Made by a program: the position numbers and the translations under genes. The notes beneath the pieces were generated by a model. That model did not search any database, was not told the origin of the DNA, and was given only the letters and a program-made list of their open reading frames with translations. Of a DNA stretch of 58,833 bases, positions 10,090 through 19,261 are shown piece after piece. This stretch comes from an uncultured Clostridium sp. (GTDB lineage Bacteria > Bacillota > Clostridia > TANB77 > CAG-508): NCBI GenBank assembly GCA_948468045.1, contig CAOKGO010000008.1:1-58833 (forward strand). The letters run 5' to 3'. Position 1 is the first letter of the stretch. Each line of letters opens with the position of its first letter.

Positions 10090-12111
10090 ATGAAAAAAGT
10101 TGATTTACATATTCATACATTAGCGACACCAAAAGATTCTGATTTTGTGTTTGATTTAGATAAAATTCAATTATATGTTCAAACATTAAAATTGGATGCT
10201 ATAGCAATTACTAATCATAATATTTTTAATAAAGAACAATTTAATAGTATAAAAGGAAAATTAAATATAAGTGTTTTTCCAGGAGTGGAAGTAGATATAG
10301 AAAATGCACATATGATAGTAATAACTGATGAAAGTGATTTAGATAATTTTTGTGAGCAATGTAACCAATTAAAAGAGAAGATGGAAGATGGTAGACAATA
10401 TATATCTTACGATGAATTTATAGGTATTTTCAGTAATTATGAACAGTATTTGTTAATTCCACATTATAAGAAAAAACCAGCATTACAACAACAAATAATT
10501 AAGAAGTTTGGAAAGAATATTTCTTGTGGAGAAGTAGATAGTGTAAAAAAATTTTGTACATTAAAAAAACAGGAAGATGATTTAGTGCCTATTTTATCGT
10601 CTGATGTCCGAATAAAAAAAGATTTAGATACATATCCAACAAGATATACATTTTTAGATATAGATGATACATCTTTGAAATCAATTAAATATGGGTTAAT
10701 GGATAAAACTAAAGTCTTTATAACAGAGAGTAAAAACGATAATGAATTCATATTTACACAAGATGGATTAGTCGCTTCTACTAAATTAAACGTAATTATA
10801 GGAAAGAGGTCATCTGGGAAAACACATACTCTTGAAGCAATAAAGAAATCTTTTGATACTTCAGAGATTAAATATATTAAGCAATTTGAGATTACTGAAA
10901 AAAGTGGAAGTGAAAAATTTGAAGAAATTACTAAAAAAGGATATGAAAAAATAACAAGCGAATATATAAATCCAATAACTAATATTATACCTAGTATTTT
11001 AGAAATTGATTTAAATGCAGACAATTTGGAATTAGAAAATTATCATTCAGCTTTAATAAATAGAGCTATTAGTTGTGAAAGAAATGATATTTTCTCTAAG
11101 ACGTCACTGTTTAATGAGATTACGTTTGATGTAAAAACTAATAAGGAATTAGAGGAATTAATAAATGCAATTAAAATTTTACTTGAGAGTGAAACTTACA
11201 GAGAACTTATAGATGAAAGTATAAATAAAGAATCATTACAGATTTTAGTTGTAAAATTAATAAGTCTATATAGAAAAGAACAGCTTGATGAAAAAATGAA
11301 AAAAGAAGTAGATAAGTTAGTAAAAAATATACAGAAAAAATTAGAATTAAAATCATCAGTAGATACAATACCACAAATTGATTTATATAATATTATGAAA
11401 AATCGTTTGATAGTAAATAGATTTAACGAGGATTTTAAACAAATAAAAGAAAAAAGTAATATTTTTAATGAAGACTATCAACGATTTAAAATTATTGCTA
11501 CGAAGGCACCATATAAAAATGTTAGTGAAATGAAAGAAGGTGCTAATATTACAACAGGGTCTTTTAAAGATACCTTTGATAAATATTATAGAAAAGATAC
11601 TTTTAAATATATTAAACAATTAAAAGAAGATGGAGTATCATTGGACAAACTTTGTAAAACAATTGTAGAGATAAAATACAATGTAGTTAACCAAAAAGGA
11701 AGTGAAATATCAGGAGGAGAAAAAGCTGAATTTAATTTATTAAAAGAATTAGATGAGGCTAAGAATTATGATATTTTATTATTAGATGAGCCAGAATCTT
11801 CTTTTGACAATCCATATATAAAAGAAAATATAAATACTTTAATAAAAGATATATCGAACAGAACAACTGTATTTGTTGTTACTCATAATAATACATTAGG
11901 TGTATCAAATAAAGCTGACAAACTTATATATACAATGTATAATGAGAAAGAACAAAGATATGAAGTTTATGTAGGAAATTTTACAGATACTATGCTAATA
12001 GATAAAGATGGAAAAAATATTCCAACTTATGATGCAATAGTTAGTTGTATGGAGGCTGGAGTTAAAACATACGAAGAAAGGAGCAGAATTTATGAAAATC
12101 TTAAAGTATGA
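10090..12111 (+). CDS. PHP-domain/AAA-like ATPase (TrlF type)
   Basis: 673 residues; ATG 10090 follows GAAAGAAGTGGG. The N-terminal PHP phosphoesterase domain (about 1-210) has DLHIHT, AITNHN and PGVEVD metal-binding motifs. A P-loop ATPase follows: Walker A GKRSSGKT (about residues 238-245), a long helical insert, signature ISGGEKAEF, and Walker B ILLLDEPESSFD near residue 567, as in SMC/ABC-class ATPases. Known: PHP-plus-ATPase proteins of the TrlF group occur in defence-type neighbourhoods; their mechanism is not settled. Inferred: an effector or helper of the restriction cassette, since it directly follows two methylase genes on the same strand. Confidence 0.8.
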   Translation: MKKVDLHIHTLATPKDSDFVFDLDKIQLYVQTLKLDAIAITNHNIFNKEQFNSIKGKLNISVFPGVEVDIENAHMIVITDESDLDNFCEQCNQLKEKMEDGRQYISYDEFIGIFSNYEQYLLIPHYKKKPALQQQIIKKFGKNISCGEVDSVKKFCTLKKQEDDLVPILSSDVRIKKDLDTYPTRYTFLDIDDTSLKSIKYGLMDKTKVFITESKNDNEFIFTQDGLVASTKLNVIIGKRSSGKTHTLEAIKKSFDTSEIKYIKQFEITEKSGSEKFEEITKKGYEKITSEYINPITNIIPSILEIDLNADNLELENYHSALINRAISCERNDIFSKTSLFNEITFDVKTNKELEELINAIKILLESETYRELIDESINKESLQILVVKLISLYRKEQLDEKMKKEVDKLVKNIQKKLELKSSVDTIPQIDLYNIMKNRLIVNRFNEDFKQIKEKSNIFNEDYQRFKIIATKAPYKNVSEMKEGANITTGSFKDTFDKYYRKDTFKYIKQLKEDGVSLDKLCKTIVEIKYNVVNQKGSEISGGEKAEFNLLKELDEAKNYDILLLDEPESSFDNPYIKENINTLIKDISNRTTVFVVTHNNTLGVSNKADKLIYTMYNEKEQRYEVYVGNFTDTMLIDKDGKNIPTYDAIVSCMEAGVKTYEERSRIYENLKV

Positions 12112-12385
12112 AAATAATGTAAGTTATTTAAATGTTGAAGGAAAAGATAAAAAAATATTAGAAATATCTAAAGAAGATATACTAAAATCTTTGGAATATA
12201 TATATGAGAATGAAGATGTGGAAATAGAAGAATATGATAAAGACAAAATTTTAAATGAAGCCGAAAAAATTGTGTATGAAAATTTATATAATAAACTTAA
12301 TAATTTCAAAGAAAATAAGCAAACTTTAAAAAATGAAATTGATAATTTGTTTAATGATTTGGAGAAAAAATATAAAATTAACTAA
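12092..12385 (+). CDS. Small acidic protein coupled to the PHP/ATPase
   Basis: 97 residues; ATG 12092 overlaps the end of the ATPase gene by 20 bases and has GAAAGGAG upstream, so co-translation is likely. Rich in Glu, Lys and Asn; the C-terminal half is predicted helical/coiled-coil by heptad-like spacing. I do not recognise a family. Its position suggests a partner or regulator of the ATPase. Confidence 0.65.
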   Translation: MKILKYENNVSYLNVEGKDKKILEISKEDILKSLEYIYENEDVEIEEYDKDKILNEAEKIVYENLYNKLNNFKENKQTLKNEIDNLFNDLEKKYKIN

Positions 12386-12635
12386 AATCTCTTGTAAAAT
12401 TATTTATCTTATGTTAAATTAAAAACATAGTTAATAGCAAAAAAACACCGATTTGTAGATACATTTCTTTCAAACTATTGCTATAACTATATTTGAAACG
12501 GAAATAAGTAACTTTTTTGCGATAGATTTTTCGAATACGTCCTACGCAAAGGAGCCATAATTAAATAAAAAACTATTAAAAGCTTTCTATTAAAAACTTT
12601 TAATAGTTTTTTTGTTTTTACCAGGAAGTGATTTT
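12386..12635 (+). terminator. Intergenic region with terminator (about 12570-12615)
   Basis: AAACTATTAAAAG and CTTTTAATAGTTT pair and run into seven Ts. The rest (12386-12560) has no gene. The right end of the integrated element probably lies here, but I cannot identify the junction. Confidence 0.7.
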
Positions 12636-13080
12636 ATGAAGATTTCAAAGGATACGATGAAATTATTGTTAGAAATTAATAACGCAATATATGATGATAT
12701 AAAGTTAGAATTTTTATATCATTCTAATAAATTGGAGGGTAGTACATTTAATTTAGAAGAATTAAATGTTTTATTAGATTAAGATAAATTCAATAGAGTG
12801 CATTGCTAATTTTCATCAAAAATTTGAACATATTCATCCTTTTCAAGATGGAAATGGTCGAATAGGTAGATATCTTATTCTAAGACAATGCATAGAAAAT
12901 AATATTGATTTAATTGCTATTGATGATGAATATAATAAAGAATATAAGCAAGCACTTTATATAGCACAAAAAGATAATGATATGAATCATCTTGTAGAAA
13001 TATTAGAAAAATGTCAAACAAGATTAAATGGGAAGTTAAGTAAATATAAAAATGCGATAGAAAAACTAAAAAATAAGTAG
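12636..13080 (+). pseudogene. Fic-family protein remnant with internal deletion
   Basis: Starting at ATG 12636 the frame encodes a typical Fic N-terminus (HSNKLEGSTFNLEELNVLL), then hits TAA at 12780-12782. In a shifted frame from about 12786 the sequence resumes as NFHQKFEHIHPF followed by QDGNGRIGRYLI, the Fic active-site motif HPFxDGNGR, and runs to TAG 13080. The 60-100 residues normally lying between the two blocks are missing, so this is a deletion, not a CGG shift. Fic proteins AMPylate targets. Probably dead. Confidence 0.8.
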
Positions 13081-13100
13081 AAAAAGGAAGTATAAAACTG

Positions 13101-13685
13101 ATGATAGAAAAAATAAAAAAACAGATAGTATGTAGTGATTATGATGGAACAATTTATATAACAGAAGAAAATATGGAAAAAAATATAAAAGAAATAAAAA
13201 AATATCGTGCTTTAGGAGGAAAATTTGTAATAGTTACAGGAAGAAGCAGAACAAGTGTAAAAGGAGTAATAGAGGAATACAATATTCCTTATGATTATAT
13301 AATCTCAAATAATGGAGCAGTAATCTATAATAAAAACATGGAAAAAATATATGACCAACCAATTAAAAGTAACATCTCAGATAAAATACTAAAATACTTA
13401 AAAACAAAGAAAAATATTGAAATATATTTTTATGATGAAGAAGACAAAATAAAATACCATAACCAAGAACTATTAAAAATAAGGATAATAACACAAGACT
13501 ACGAATTAGCTCAGATTATTGAAGATGAAGTAAATAGATTATTTAAAAATGATGTAATAGCACATGCAGCATTTCCAAGAATGTATTATGATAACAAAGA
13601 TTTTGTAATAGTAGACATTGTTTCAAAAAAAGCAGGAAAAGAAAACGCAATAAAAAAACTATCAGAAATATTGAATATAGAATAA
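13101..13685 (+). CDS. HAD-superfamily (Cof-like) hydrolase, C-terminally short
   Basis: 194 residues; ATG 13101 with AAAAAGGAAG 10 bases upstream. Motif I is CSDYDGTIY (nucleophilic Asp), motif II FVIVTGRS. The cap begins after YIISNNGAVI, and a lysine-containing KKAGKENAIKKL near the end matches motif III (usually gxxKgxal). The protein stops at NIE, where family members continue with the GDxxND motif IV and about 60-80 more residues. No continuation exists in any frame downstream, so the gene is truncated. Possibly non-functional. Confidence 0.75.
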   Translation: MIEKIKKQIVCSDYDGTIYITEENMEKNIKEIKKYRALGGKFVIVTGRSRTSVKGVIEEYNIPYDYIISNNGAVIYNKNMEKIYDQPIKSNISDKILKYLKTKKNIEIYFYDEEDKIKYHNQELLKIRIITQDYELAQIIEDEVNRLFKNDVIAHAAFPRMYYDNKDFVIVDIVSKKAGKENAIKKLSEILNIE

Positions 13686-13694
13686 AATCAATCC

Positions 13695-13708
13695 TTACAA
13701 AAATGTAA
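13695..13708 (+). promoter_or_regulatory. BceR-like operator
   Basis: TTACA, four As, TGTAA: an exact fit to the TNACA-N4-TGTAA box known for BceR-type response regulators. It lies 21 bases upstream of the -35 box of the ABC genes that follow. Confidence 0.6.
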
Positions 13709-13729
13709 GATTAATGTAAGATAAATCGA

Positions 13730-13758
13730 TTGCAACTCCTTTTAAAAGCATTTATAAT
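13730..13758 (+). promoter_or_regulatory. Promoter of the BceAB-type transporter
   Basis: TTGCAA (13730-13735), 17 bases, TATAAT (13753-13758). The ATG of the ATPase is 26 bases downstream with AGGAGG in front. Confidence 0.65.
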
Positions 13759-13783
13759 TAAAGCATGAAAAGGAGGTTTTTAT

Positions 13784-14551
13784 ATGCAAAAAATTTTAGA
13801 AGTAAAAAATATCGAGAAATATTATGGAAGTAAGGTTATGCTTACAAAAGCAATTGACAATATAAGTTTTGATGTCAACAAAAAGGAATTTGTAGGAATT
13901 ATGGGAGCAAGTGGTTCTGGAAAAACAACACTTTTAAACACAATTTCAACAATAGACAAAGTTACATCAGGGCATATTATAATAAATGGAGAAGATATAA
14001 CAAGGCTAAAAGGAAACAAATTAAACAGATTTAGGAGAGAGCAATTAGGTTTTGTTTTTCAAGATTTCAATTTATTAGACACATTAACAGCATATGAAAA
14101 TATAGCAATTGCTTTAACAATACAAAAAGTAAATGCAACTGAAATAGACAATAGAGTAAAAGAAATTACAACTAAATTAGGAATTTCAGACATTCTGAAA
14201 AAGTATCCATATCAAGTGTCAGGAGGGCAAAAGCAAAGAATTGCCATTTGTAGAAGTATCATTACAAATCCAAAATTAATTTTAGCAGATGAGCCAACAG
14301 GAGCATTAGATTCAAAATCTAGTAGGCAAGTATTAGAAAATTTTGAATTTTTAAACCAAAAATTAGATGCCACAATTTTAATGGTTACACATGATGCATT
14401 TACAGCTTCATATGCTAATAGAATTTTATTTATCAAAGATGGAAAGATTTTTAATGAACTTAACAAAGGAAATGACACAAGAAAGCAATTTTTTGAAAAA
14501 ATAATAGAAGTTCAAACACTTCTTGGAGGTGATTTAAACGATGTTATTTAA
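13784..14551 (+). CDS. BceA-type ABC transporter ATP-binding protein
   Basis: 255 residues; ATG 13784 with a strong AAAGGAGG. Walker A is GASGSGKTT, Q-loop VFQDFNLL, signature VSGGQKQR, Walker [14 protein letters not shown] and H-loop VTHD, all in order. Its size and the long-C-terminus FtsX permease downstream mark it as a BceAB (peptide-antibiotic sensing and detoxification) module. The permease start overlaps its last 11 bases. The two-component regulator that usually accompanies BceAB is not in the window, although a BceR-like box lies upstream. Confidence 0.85.
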   Translation: MQKILEVKNIEKYYGSKVMLTKAIDNISFDVNKKEFVGIMGASGSGKTTLLNTISTIDKVTSGHIIINGEDITRLKGNKLNRFRREQLGFVFQDFNLLDTLTAYENIAIALTIQKVNATEIDNRVKEITTKLGISDILKKYPYQVSGGQKQRIAICRSIITNPKLILADEPTGALDSKSSRQVLENFEFLNQKLDATILMVTHDAFTASYANRILFIKDGKIFNELNKGNDTRKQFFEKIIEVQTLLGGDLNDVI

Positions 14552-16641
14552 GCTTTCTTTTAAAAATATGAAAAAGAGTATAAAAGATTATGCAATTTAT
14601 TTTTTAACATTAGTACTTGGAGTAGCAATTTTTTATATGTTCAACTCTTTAGACAGCCAACAAGCAATGATACAAGTATCACGGTTCACAAAGAGAAATG
14701 ATAAAACTAATGGTAGATATGCTTGGGTATATATCTGTATTTGTGGCTATTGTATTAGGACTACTTATTGTATATGCTAATAATTTCCTAATTAATAGAA
14801 GAAAAAAGGAATTTGGTATATATATGTCACTTGGAATGGGAAAAAGACAAATATCAAAAATAATTTTGATGGAAACAATGTTAGTTGGAATTATATCACT
14901 AGCTATTGGAATTGTTATTGGTGTATTTGGTTCGCAATTTATGTCAGTATTAGTTGCAAAAATGTTTGAAGCTGATATGCACGAATTCCAATTTGTATTC
15001 TCACAAAATAGTTGTATAAAAACCTGTATTTACTTTGCAGTAATGTATATAGCAGTAATGTTTTTTAACACAGTAACCATTTCAAGATATAAACTAATTA
15101 ATTTATTAAATGCTCAAAAAAAGAATGAAAAAGTAAAAATAAAAAATCCAGTTGTTTCTGTTTTAGTATTTATAGTTGCAAGTTGCATTTTAGGTTATGC
15201 ATATTGGAAAGTAACAGCAGACATACACTCTTTAGATACAGCAGAAAAAATATTGCCACCTATATTAATGGGAATAGTAGGTACAGTTGCAGTCTTTTGG
15301 TCGCTATCAGGATTTATTTTGCAAATTGTTCAAGGGAACAAAAAAATATATTTAAAAGATACAAATATGTTTGTCTTAAGACAAATAAACAACAAAATCA
15401 ATACAATGGTAGTTAGTATGAGTGTTATTTGCTTAATGTTATTTATGACAATTTCTATACTTTCTTCTAGTTTAGCATTAAGAAACACGATGCAAAAAGA
15501 TTTAATAGAAATGACGCCAGTAGATGTAAATTTATATAAAACAGCAAATTTACCAGAAAGTATCACTAATGCCAATGGAAAAACTATTACTTATACAAAA
15601 GAACAAATGGAAGATTCTAAAATATTAGTACAAGAAACTTTAGAAAATAACGGATTTGATATGAGTAATTTAAAAGATATTGTAGAAATTCCAATTTATA
15701 CAGATAAAAACTTAACATGGGAAGCATTTTTTGGAGATAAAACAGAAGAGGTAAAAGCTGAATTTCCAATGCTTCAATATAATACAGAAGAGGAAATTAT
15801 AAAAATTTCTGATTATAATAAAATAGCTAAATTATATGGTATAGAAGAATATGAATTAAAAGATAATGAATATATTGTACTTTGTGATTTTAATAGTATG
15901 GAAAATATAAGAAATAAGGTATTGAAAAATAGAAATCATATTTTAAAAATAGCAGGAAAACAGTATAATTCTAAATATAATGAATGTAAAAGTGGATTTA
16001 TTGTGATGTCAACAAGCCATATAAATACAGGAATTATTATAGTACCAGACAATTGCAGTTTAACAGAAAACATGAAAAAAAGGTCATTATTAGCTGCAAA
16101 TTACAATGCCACAACAAATGAAAAAAAAGAGGAAATAGAAAATTTATTTCATAGTAATCCAGATGAAGAAGAAAGCTTTATAGAAAAACTATGTAATAAA
16201 GGAATAGGAATAGATGGTTTAACAAAAATAACAATTATGGAGTCAAGTGTAGGATTAGCAACAATTGTAACATTTATAGCAATATACTTAGGAATTATCT
16301 TTTTGATAGCAAGTTCAGCAATTTTAGCATTGAAACAATTAACAGAGAGTTCAGACAATAAGCAAAGATATACAATTTTAAGAAAAATTGGTTGTGACGA
16401 AAAAATGATTAATAAATCTTTATTTACACAAATAGGTATATTTTTCATGGTACCATTAGTACTTGCAATTATTCATTCAGTCTTTGGAATACAATTTGCA
16501 ATAGAAATTCTATCAGGAATAGCAGCTAAGGAAGATTTATTACCATCAATAATTGCAACAGTTATTGTTATTGGAATAATATATGGTGCATATTTTATAG
16601 CAACATATTTTGGAAGTAAAAATATTATAAAAGAAGAATAG
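14541..16641 (+). CDS. BceB-type FtsX-family ABC permease with one CGG +1 shift
   Basis: Reconstructed length is 699 residues. ATG 14541 has GGAGGTG upstream and overlaps the ATPase gene. The first 47 codons encode the cytoplasmic start and first membrane helix (YFLTLVLGVAIFYMF). At CGG 14682 the frame must move +1; skipping the C joins QAMIQVS to GSQREMIKLM. Ten membrane helices, with a large extracellular domain after the sixth (about residues 280-510), follow the BceB plan, ending in the last FtsX block. The stop TAG 16639-16641 is also the first three bases of a palindromic repeat. Without the shift, translation would give only a 79-residue fragment. Confidence 0.87.
14682..14684 (+). other. 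CGG +1 shift site 4 (BceB codon 48; CGG-T variant)
   Basis: GTA TCA CGG TTC in frame 0. Skipping C gives GTA TCA GGT TCA CAA AGA. This is the only site where the +1 codon is GGT rather than GGA. Confidence 0.82.
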
Positions 16642-16667
16642 GATTTGGGGACGGTCCCAAAATCCTA
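16639..16667 (+). repeat. Palindromic repeat A, copy 1 (terminator-like)
   Basis: TAGGATTTGGGG and its partner CCC-AAAATCCTA flank an ACGGT centre. The initial TAG is the stop codon of the permease gene, and a T run follows. Related copies at 19208, 27138, 28895 and 29052. Confidence 0.8.
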
Positions 16668-16852
16668 TTTTTTAAAATTATAGAAAAAATCAAAGATTTT
16701 ATCACCATAACTTCAACATACTCTATTCAAAATAGAACAACTACTTGACATTAAATTACACATAGTGTAGTATAATATTAGAAAATAATAAGAAACATAA
16801 GAATAAAAACATTAATTTAGGTAAAAACTAAAGAAAAAGAGGAAAAGAAGAT

Positions 16853-18478
16853 ATGGAAAAGAAAAATACAAAAGGAATTACACTAATTGCATTAATAATT
16901 ACGATAATTGTGTTATTAATATTAGCAGGAGTAACAATTGCGGCTTTAACAGGGGAAAACGGAGTGTTAACTAAATCAAATACAGCCAAAGAGGAAACAG
17001 AGGAGAAAAATGCAGAGGAAAAACTACAATTAGTGTTGGGAGAGCTAGTAACAGACAAATTAACAGACAATACTTATAATGAAACAGATTATATAAATAA
17101 AAAACTAACAGATAATGAAATGACTCCAATAGGAAATAATATTGTATATGTGGATGGATGGCAGTTTGAGATAGATAGGAGCAAACCTAAAATAGTACAA
17201 GGATTAGGAAGAGGAGAATTGGAAGAACAAATTAAAATTGTTGCTAATTCAACTGTAACTTCAGATTATGTTTCAGGAACTGTTATAATTGAGATAATCT
17301 ATGAAGGAGAAATAGAAACAATTAAACTAAATGGAGAGGAAATTACAGTACCACAAAAACAAAATGGAAAATATGCAGTAGAACAGCAAATAACTAATAA
17401 TGGTAATTATAGTGTTATTGCTAAAGACAAAAATGGAAAATTCAATATAGCAAGTACACAAGTAACAGATATAACAGAAGATATGGAAATTTGGAATAAA
17501 GAAGATATGATTGCTTTTAGAAAAAAAGTAAATGATGAAGGGCGAACTTTTGAAACAAAAAAAGCAATAGTTATGGCAGACATAAATTTAAAAGGTTCTG
17601 ATACAGACCAATGGGTGCCAATAAATGAATTCAAAGGAACATTTGAGGGGAATTATCACACAATAAATGATTTATATGTAAAAAGTAATAGTTATCAGAA
17701 CTTAGGATTTTTTACAACTATTAGTGAGAAAACAACAATACAAAATGTAATATTAGACAATGTTACAATTGAAAATACCTATGAGAGTGGAACAATTCAA
17801 TCATATGCAGGAGCTATTGCAGGAATATCTTATGGTACTATTAACAACTGTGGAGTTAATGGTGGAAATATAATAGCTAAAAAAACTGTAAATGGTGATG
17901 ATAATTATGTACGTGTAGGAGGTATTTTAGGACGTGGTATAAATAATAAAATAAGTAATTGCTATAATAAAGCAAATGTTAAAGGAGAAATGACTAATGT
18001 GCTTGGAAATAATACTATAGTAGGAGGAATTGTAGGTACTTTTAGTGGAGGAACATTATCTAATTGTTATAATCAAGGAAAAGTAGATGCTATTGGATAT
18101 GCTATTTTTACTGGTGGAATCGCAAGTGATATATCATCAAAGTCTTCAAATGAGACAGAAGTCAAAAATTGTTATAATGTAGGAGAGATTGGAAAAAATA
18201 ATAGTGGTAACATTATATATAGTGCAGGTTTAATAACAAGAAATGGTTTCTCAGCAATAAATTATGTGGCAACAGTAACAAATTGTTATTGCACAACAGA
18301 CACAGAGTATTCTTTTTACTATTGGAATGGTAGTACCCCAAATGCAACTTCAATACAAGGTCGTATTGAAGCAAATATCTTAAAAGGTTATGCTAATAAT
18401 TTGGGAAGTGCTTTCGAATCAGATACAACTGGTATTAATAATGGGTATCCTATTCTAAAATGGCAACTTGAAAAATGA
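16853..18478 (+). CDS. Pilin-like secreted protein with GLUG repeats
   Basis: 541 residues; ATG 16853 after GAGGAAAAGAAG. The N-terminus is a type IV prepilin signal: a short basic leader, KGITLIALI cleavage region and a hydrophobic helix to about residue 32, then Glu/Lys-rich helix. A beta-rich middle follows. From about residue 300, four or more GLUG-type repeats (GAIAGISYGTINNCG, GGILGRG, GGIVGTF, GGIAS, each ending in NCYN). Known: class III prepilin-like proteins are exported and assembled or retained at the surface. Inferred: an adhesin or surface protein. No pilus assembly genes are adjacent. No CGG. Confidence 0.75.
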   Translation: MEKKNTKGITLIALIITIIVLLILAGVTIAALTGENGVLTKSNTAKEETEEKNAEEKLQLVLGELVTDKLTDNTYNETDYINKKLTDNEMTPIGNNIVYVDGWQFEIDRSKPKIVQGLGRGELEEQIKIVANSTVTSDYVSGTVIIEIIYEGEIETIKLNGEEITVPQKQNGKYAVEQQITNNGNYSVIAKDKNGKFNIASTQVTDITEDMEIWNKEDMIAFRKKVNDEGRTFETKKAIVMADINLKGSDTDQWVPINEFKGTFEGNYHTINDLYVKSNSYQNLGFFTTISEKTTIQNVILDNVTIENTYESGTIQSYAGAIAGISYGTINNCGVNGGNIIAKKTVNGDDNYVRVGGILGRGINNKISNCYNKANVKGEMTNVLGNNTIVGGIVGTFSGGTLSNCYNQGKVDAIGYAIFTGGIASDISSKSSNETEVKNCYNVGEIGKNNSGNIIYSAGLITRNGFSAINYVATVTNCYCTTDTEYSFYYWNGSTPNATSIQGRIEANILKGYANNLGSAFESDTTGINNGYPILKWQLEK

Positions 18479-18527
18479 TGACTTTTCTGATATGATATAT
18501 AAAGAAAATCAAGAAAGGTCTAGTAAA

Positions 18528-18994
18528 ATGAAAATAGGTTTTACAATTGGAAAATTTGCTCCATTGCACAAACGGACATCAATATTTAATTGAAAAAGGA
18601 TTAAAAGAAATGGAAAAATTCTATGTTGTTATATATGAAACAAATGTTACAAAAATACAACTAGAAACAAGAGCAAATTGGATAAAAAAACTATACCCAA
18701 AAGTCAATATAATCTATGCTAAAAATCCACCAAATCAATATGGGTTAGATGAAAAAAGTGTAAAAATACAAACAGATTATTTAAAAAAAATAATTAATGG
18801 AATTCGGAGTAACACATTTTTATAATAGTGAGCCATATGGCAAATTTGTGGCAAGAGATTTAGAAATTCAAGAAGTTCAAGTAGATAGAAAAAGAAAAAA
18901 ATATCCAATTAGTGGCACAACTCTTCGTAATAACATTACAGAAAATGAAAATTATATTGAAAAAATAGTATATAAAGATATGAAAGAGGCTTAA
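18528..18994 (+). CDS. NadR-like nicotinamide-nucleotide adenylyltransferase with two CGG +1 shifts
   Basis: Cytidylyltransferase-fold enzyme likely making NAD from NMN and ATP. Reconstructed length is 154 residues from ATG 18528 (AAAGG upstream). The catalytic (H/T)xGH signature FAPLHKGH is interrupted exactly before its Gly by CGG 18573. The second shift at CGG 18805 joins KKIINGI to GVTHFYNSEPYG. The ISGTTLR motif near residue 137 is intact, and the last codons overlap a terminator. Full-length NadR proteins also have a kinase domain, which is absent, so this is the short form. Without frameshifting, only a 20-odd-residue peptide would be made. pncB, another NAD-salvage gene, also carries a CGG site. 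Confidence 0.85.
18573..18575 (+). other. CGG +1 shift site 5 (NadR-like codon 16, inside HxGH)
   Basis: TTG CAC AAA CGG ACA in frame 0. Skipping C gives CAC AAA GGA CAT, the catalytic HKGH. Confidence 0.9.
18805..18807 (+). other. CGG +1 shift site 6 (NadR-like codon 93)
   Basis: GGA ATT CGG AGT in the incoming frame. Skipping C gives GGA ATT GGA GTA ACA CAT, continuing into THFYNSEPYG. Confidence 0.88.
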
Positions 18995-19009
18995 AAACCT
19001 CTTTTTTTA
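18983..19009 (+). terminator. Terminator overlapping the end of the NadR-like gene
   Basis: AGAGG (in the last codons), loop CTTAAAAA, CCTCT and eight Ts. Confidence 0.8.
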
Positions 19010-19026
19010 TAGGAAATAGCCATACA

Positions 19027-19080
19027 ACAAAAACACATTCTACACAAATTTGCTAAAGCAAATTTGGAAGAAGAACAAAG
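19027..19080 (+). repeat. Composite hairpin repeat B, copy 1
   Basis: CATTCTACACAAATTTGC, TAAA, GCAAATTTGG, then GAAGAAC. Shares the TTC(C/T)ACA...AATTTGCNNAGCAAATT...GAAC layout with copies near 21700, 23900, 28980, 31080 and 36240. The 18995-19261 gap holds only this, a promoter-like AT stretch and repeat A copy 2. Confidence 0.65.
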
Positions 19081-19207
19081 ACAGAGCATGTAAAGTTATC
19101 TAAAAGGTCATAAAATTTTTGTTCTTAATAAAACCTTTAGTAAAAATTAAGGAAAAATAAATATACATAAATTAATATTTGTGCTAAAATAAGAAAAAAG
19201 AAAAAAA

Positions 19208-19236
19208 TAGGATTATGGGGCCGTCCCCAAATCCTA
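19208..19236 (+). repeat. Palindromic repeat A, copy 2
   Basis: TAGGATTATGGGG, CCGT, CCCCAAATCCTA. Here it precedes rather than follows a gene (ABC ATPase at 19262), with the reverse-complement centre relative to copy 1. Confidence 0.8.
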
Positions 19237-19261
19237 AGAATGATTTTGGAAAGGGGAAGAA

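Noticed and set aside
12497..12502. Intergenic CGGA at about 12497 as a further shift site
   Set aside because: No coding sequence in either flanking frame.
12520..12560. tRNA 3' end remnant (TTCGAAT ... GGAGCCA) as attachment site of the first element
   Set aside because: The spacing between T loop and CCA does not fit a tRNA, and only about seven bases match the tRNA-Asn end. A serine recombinase also does not need a tRNA site.
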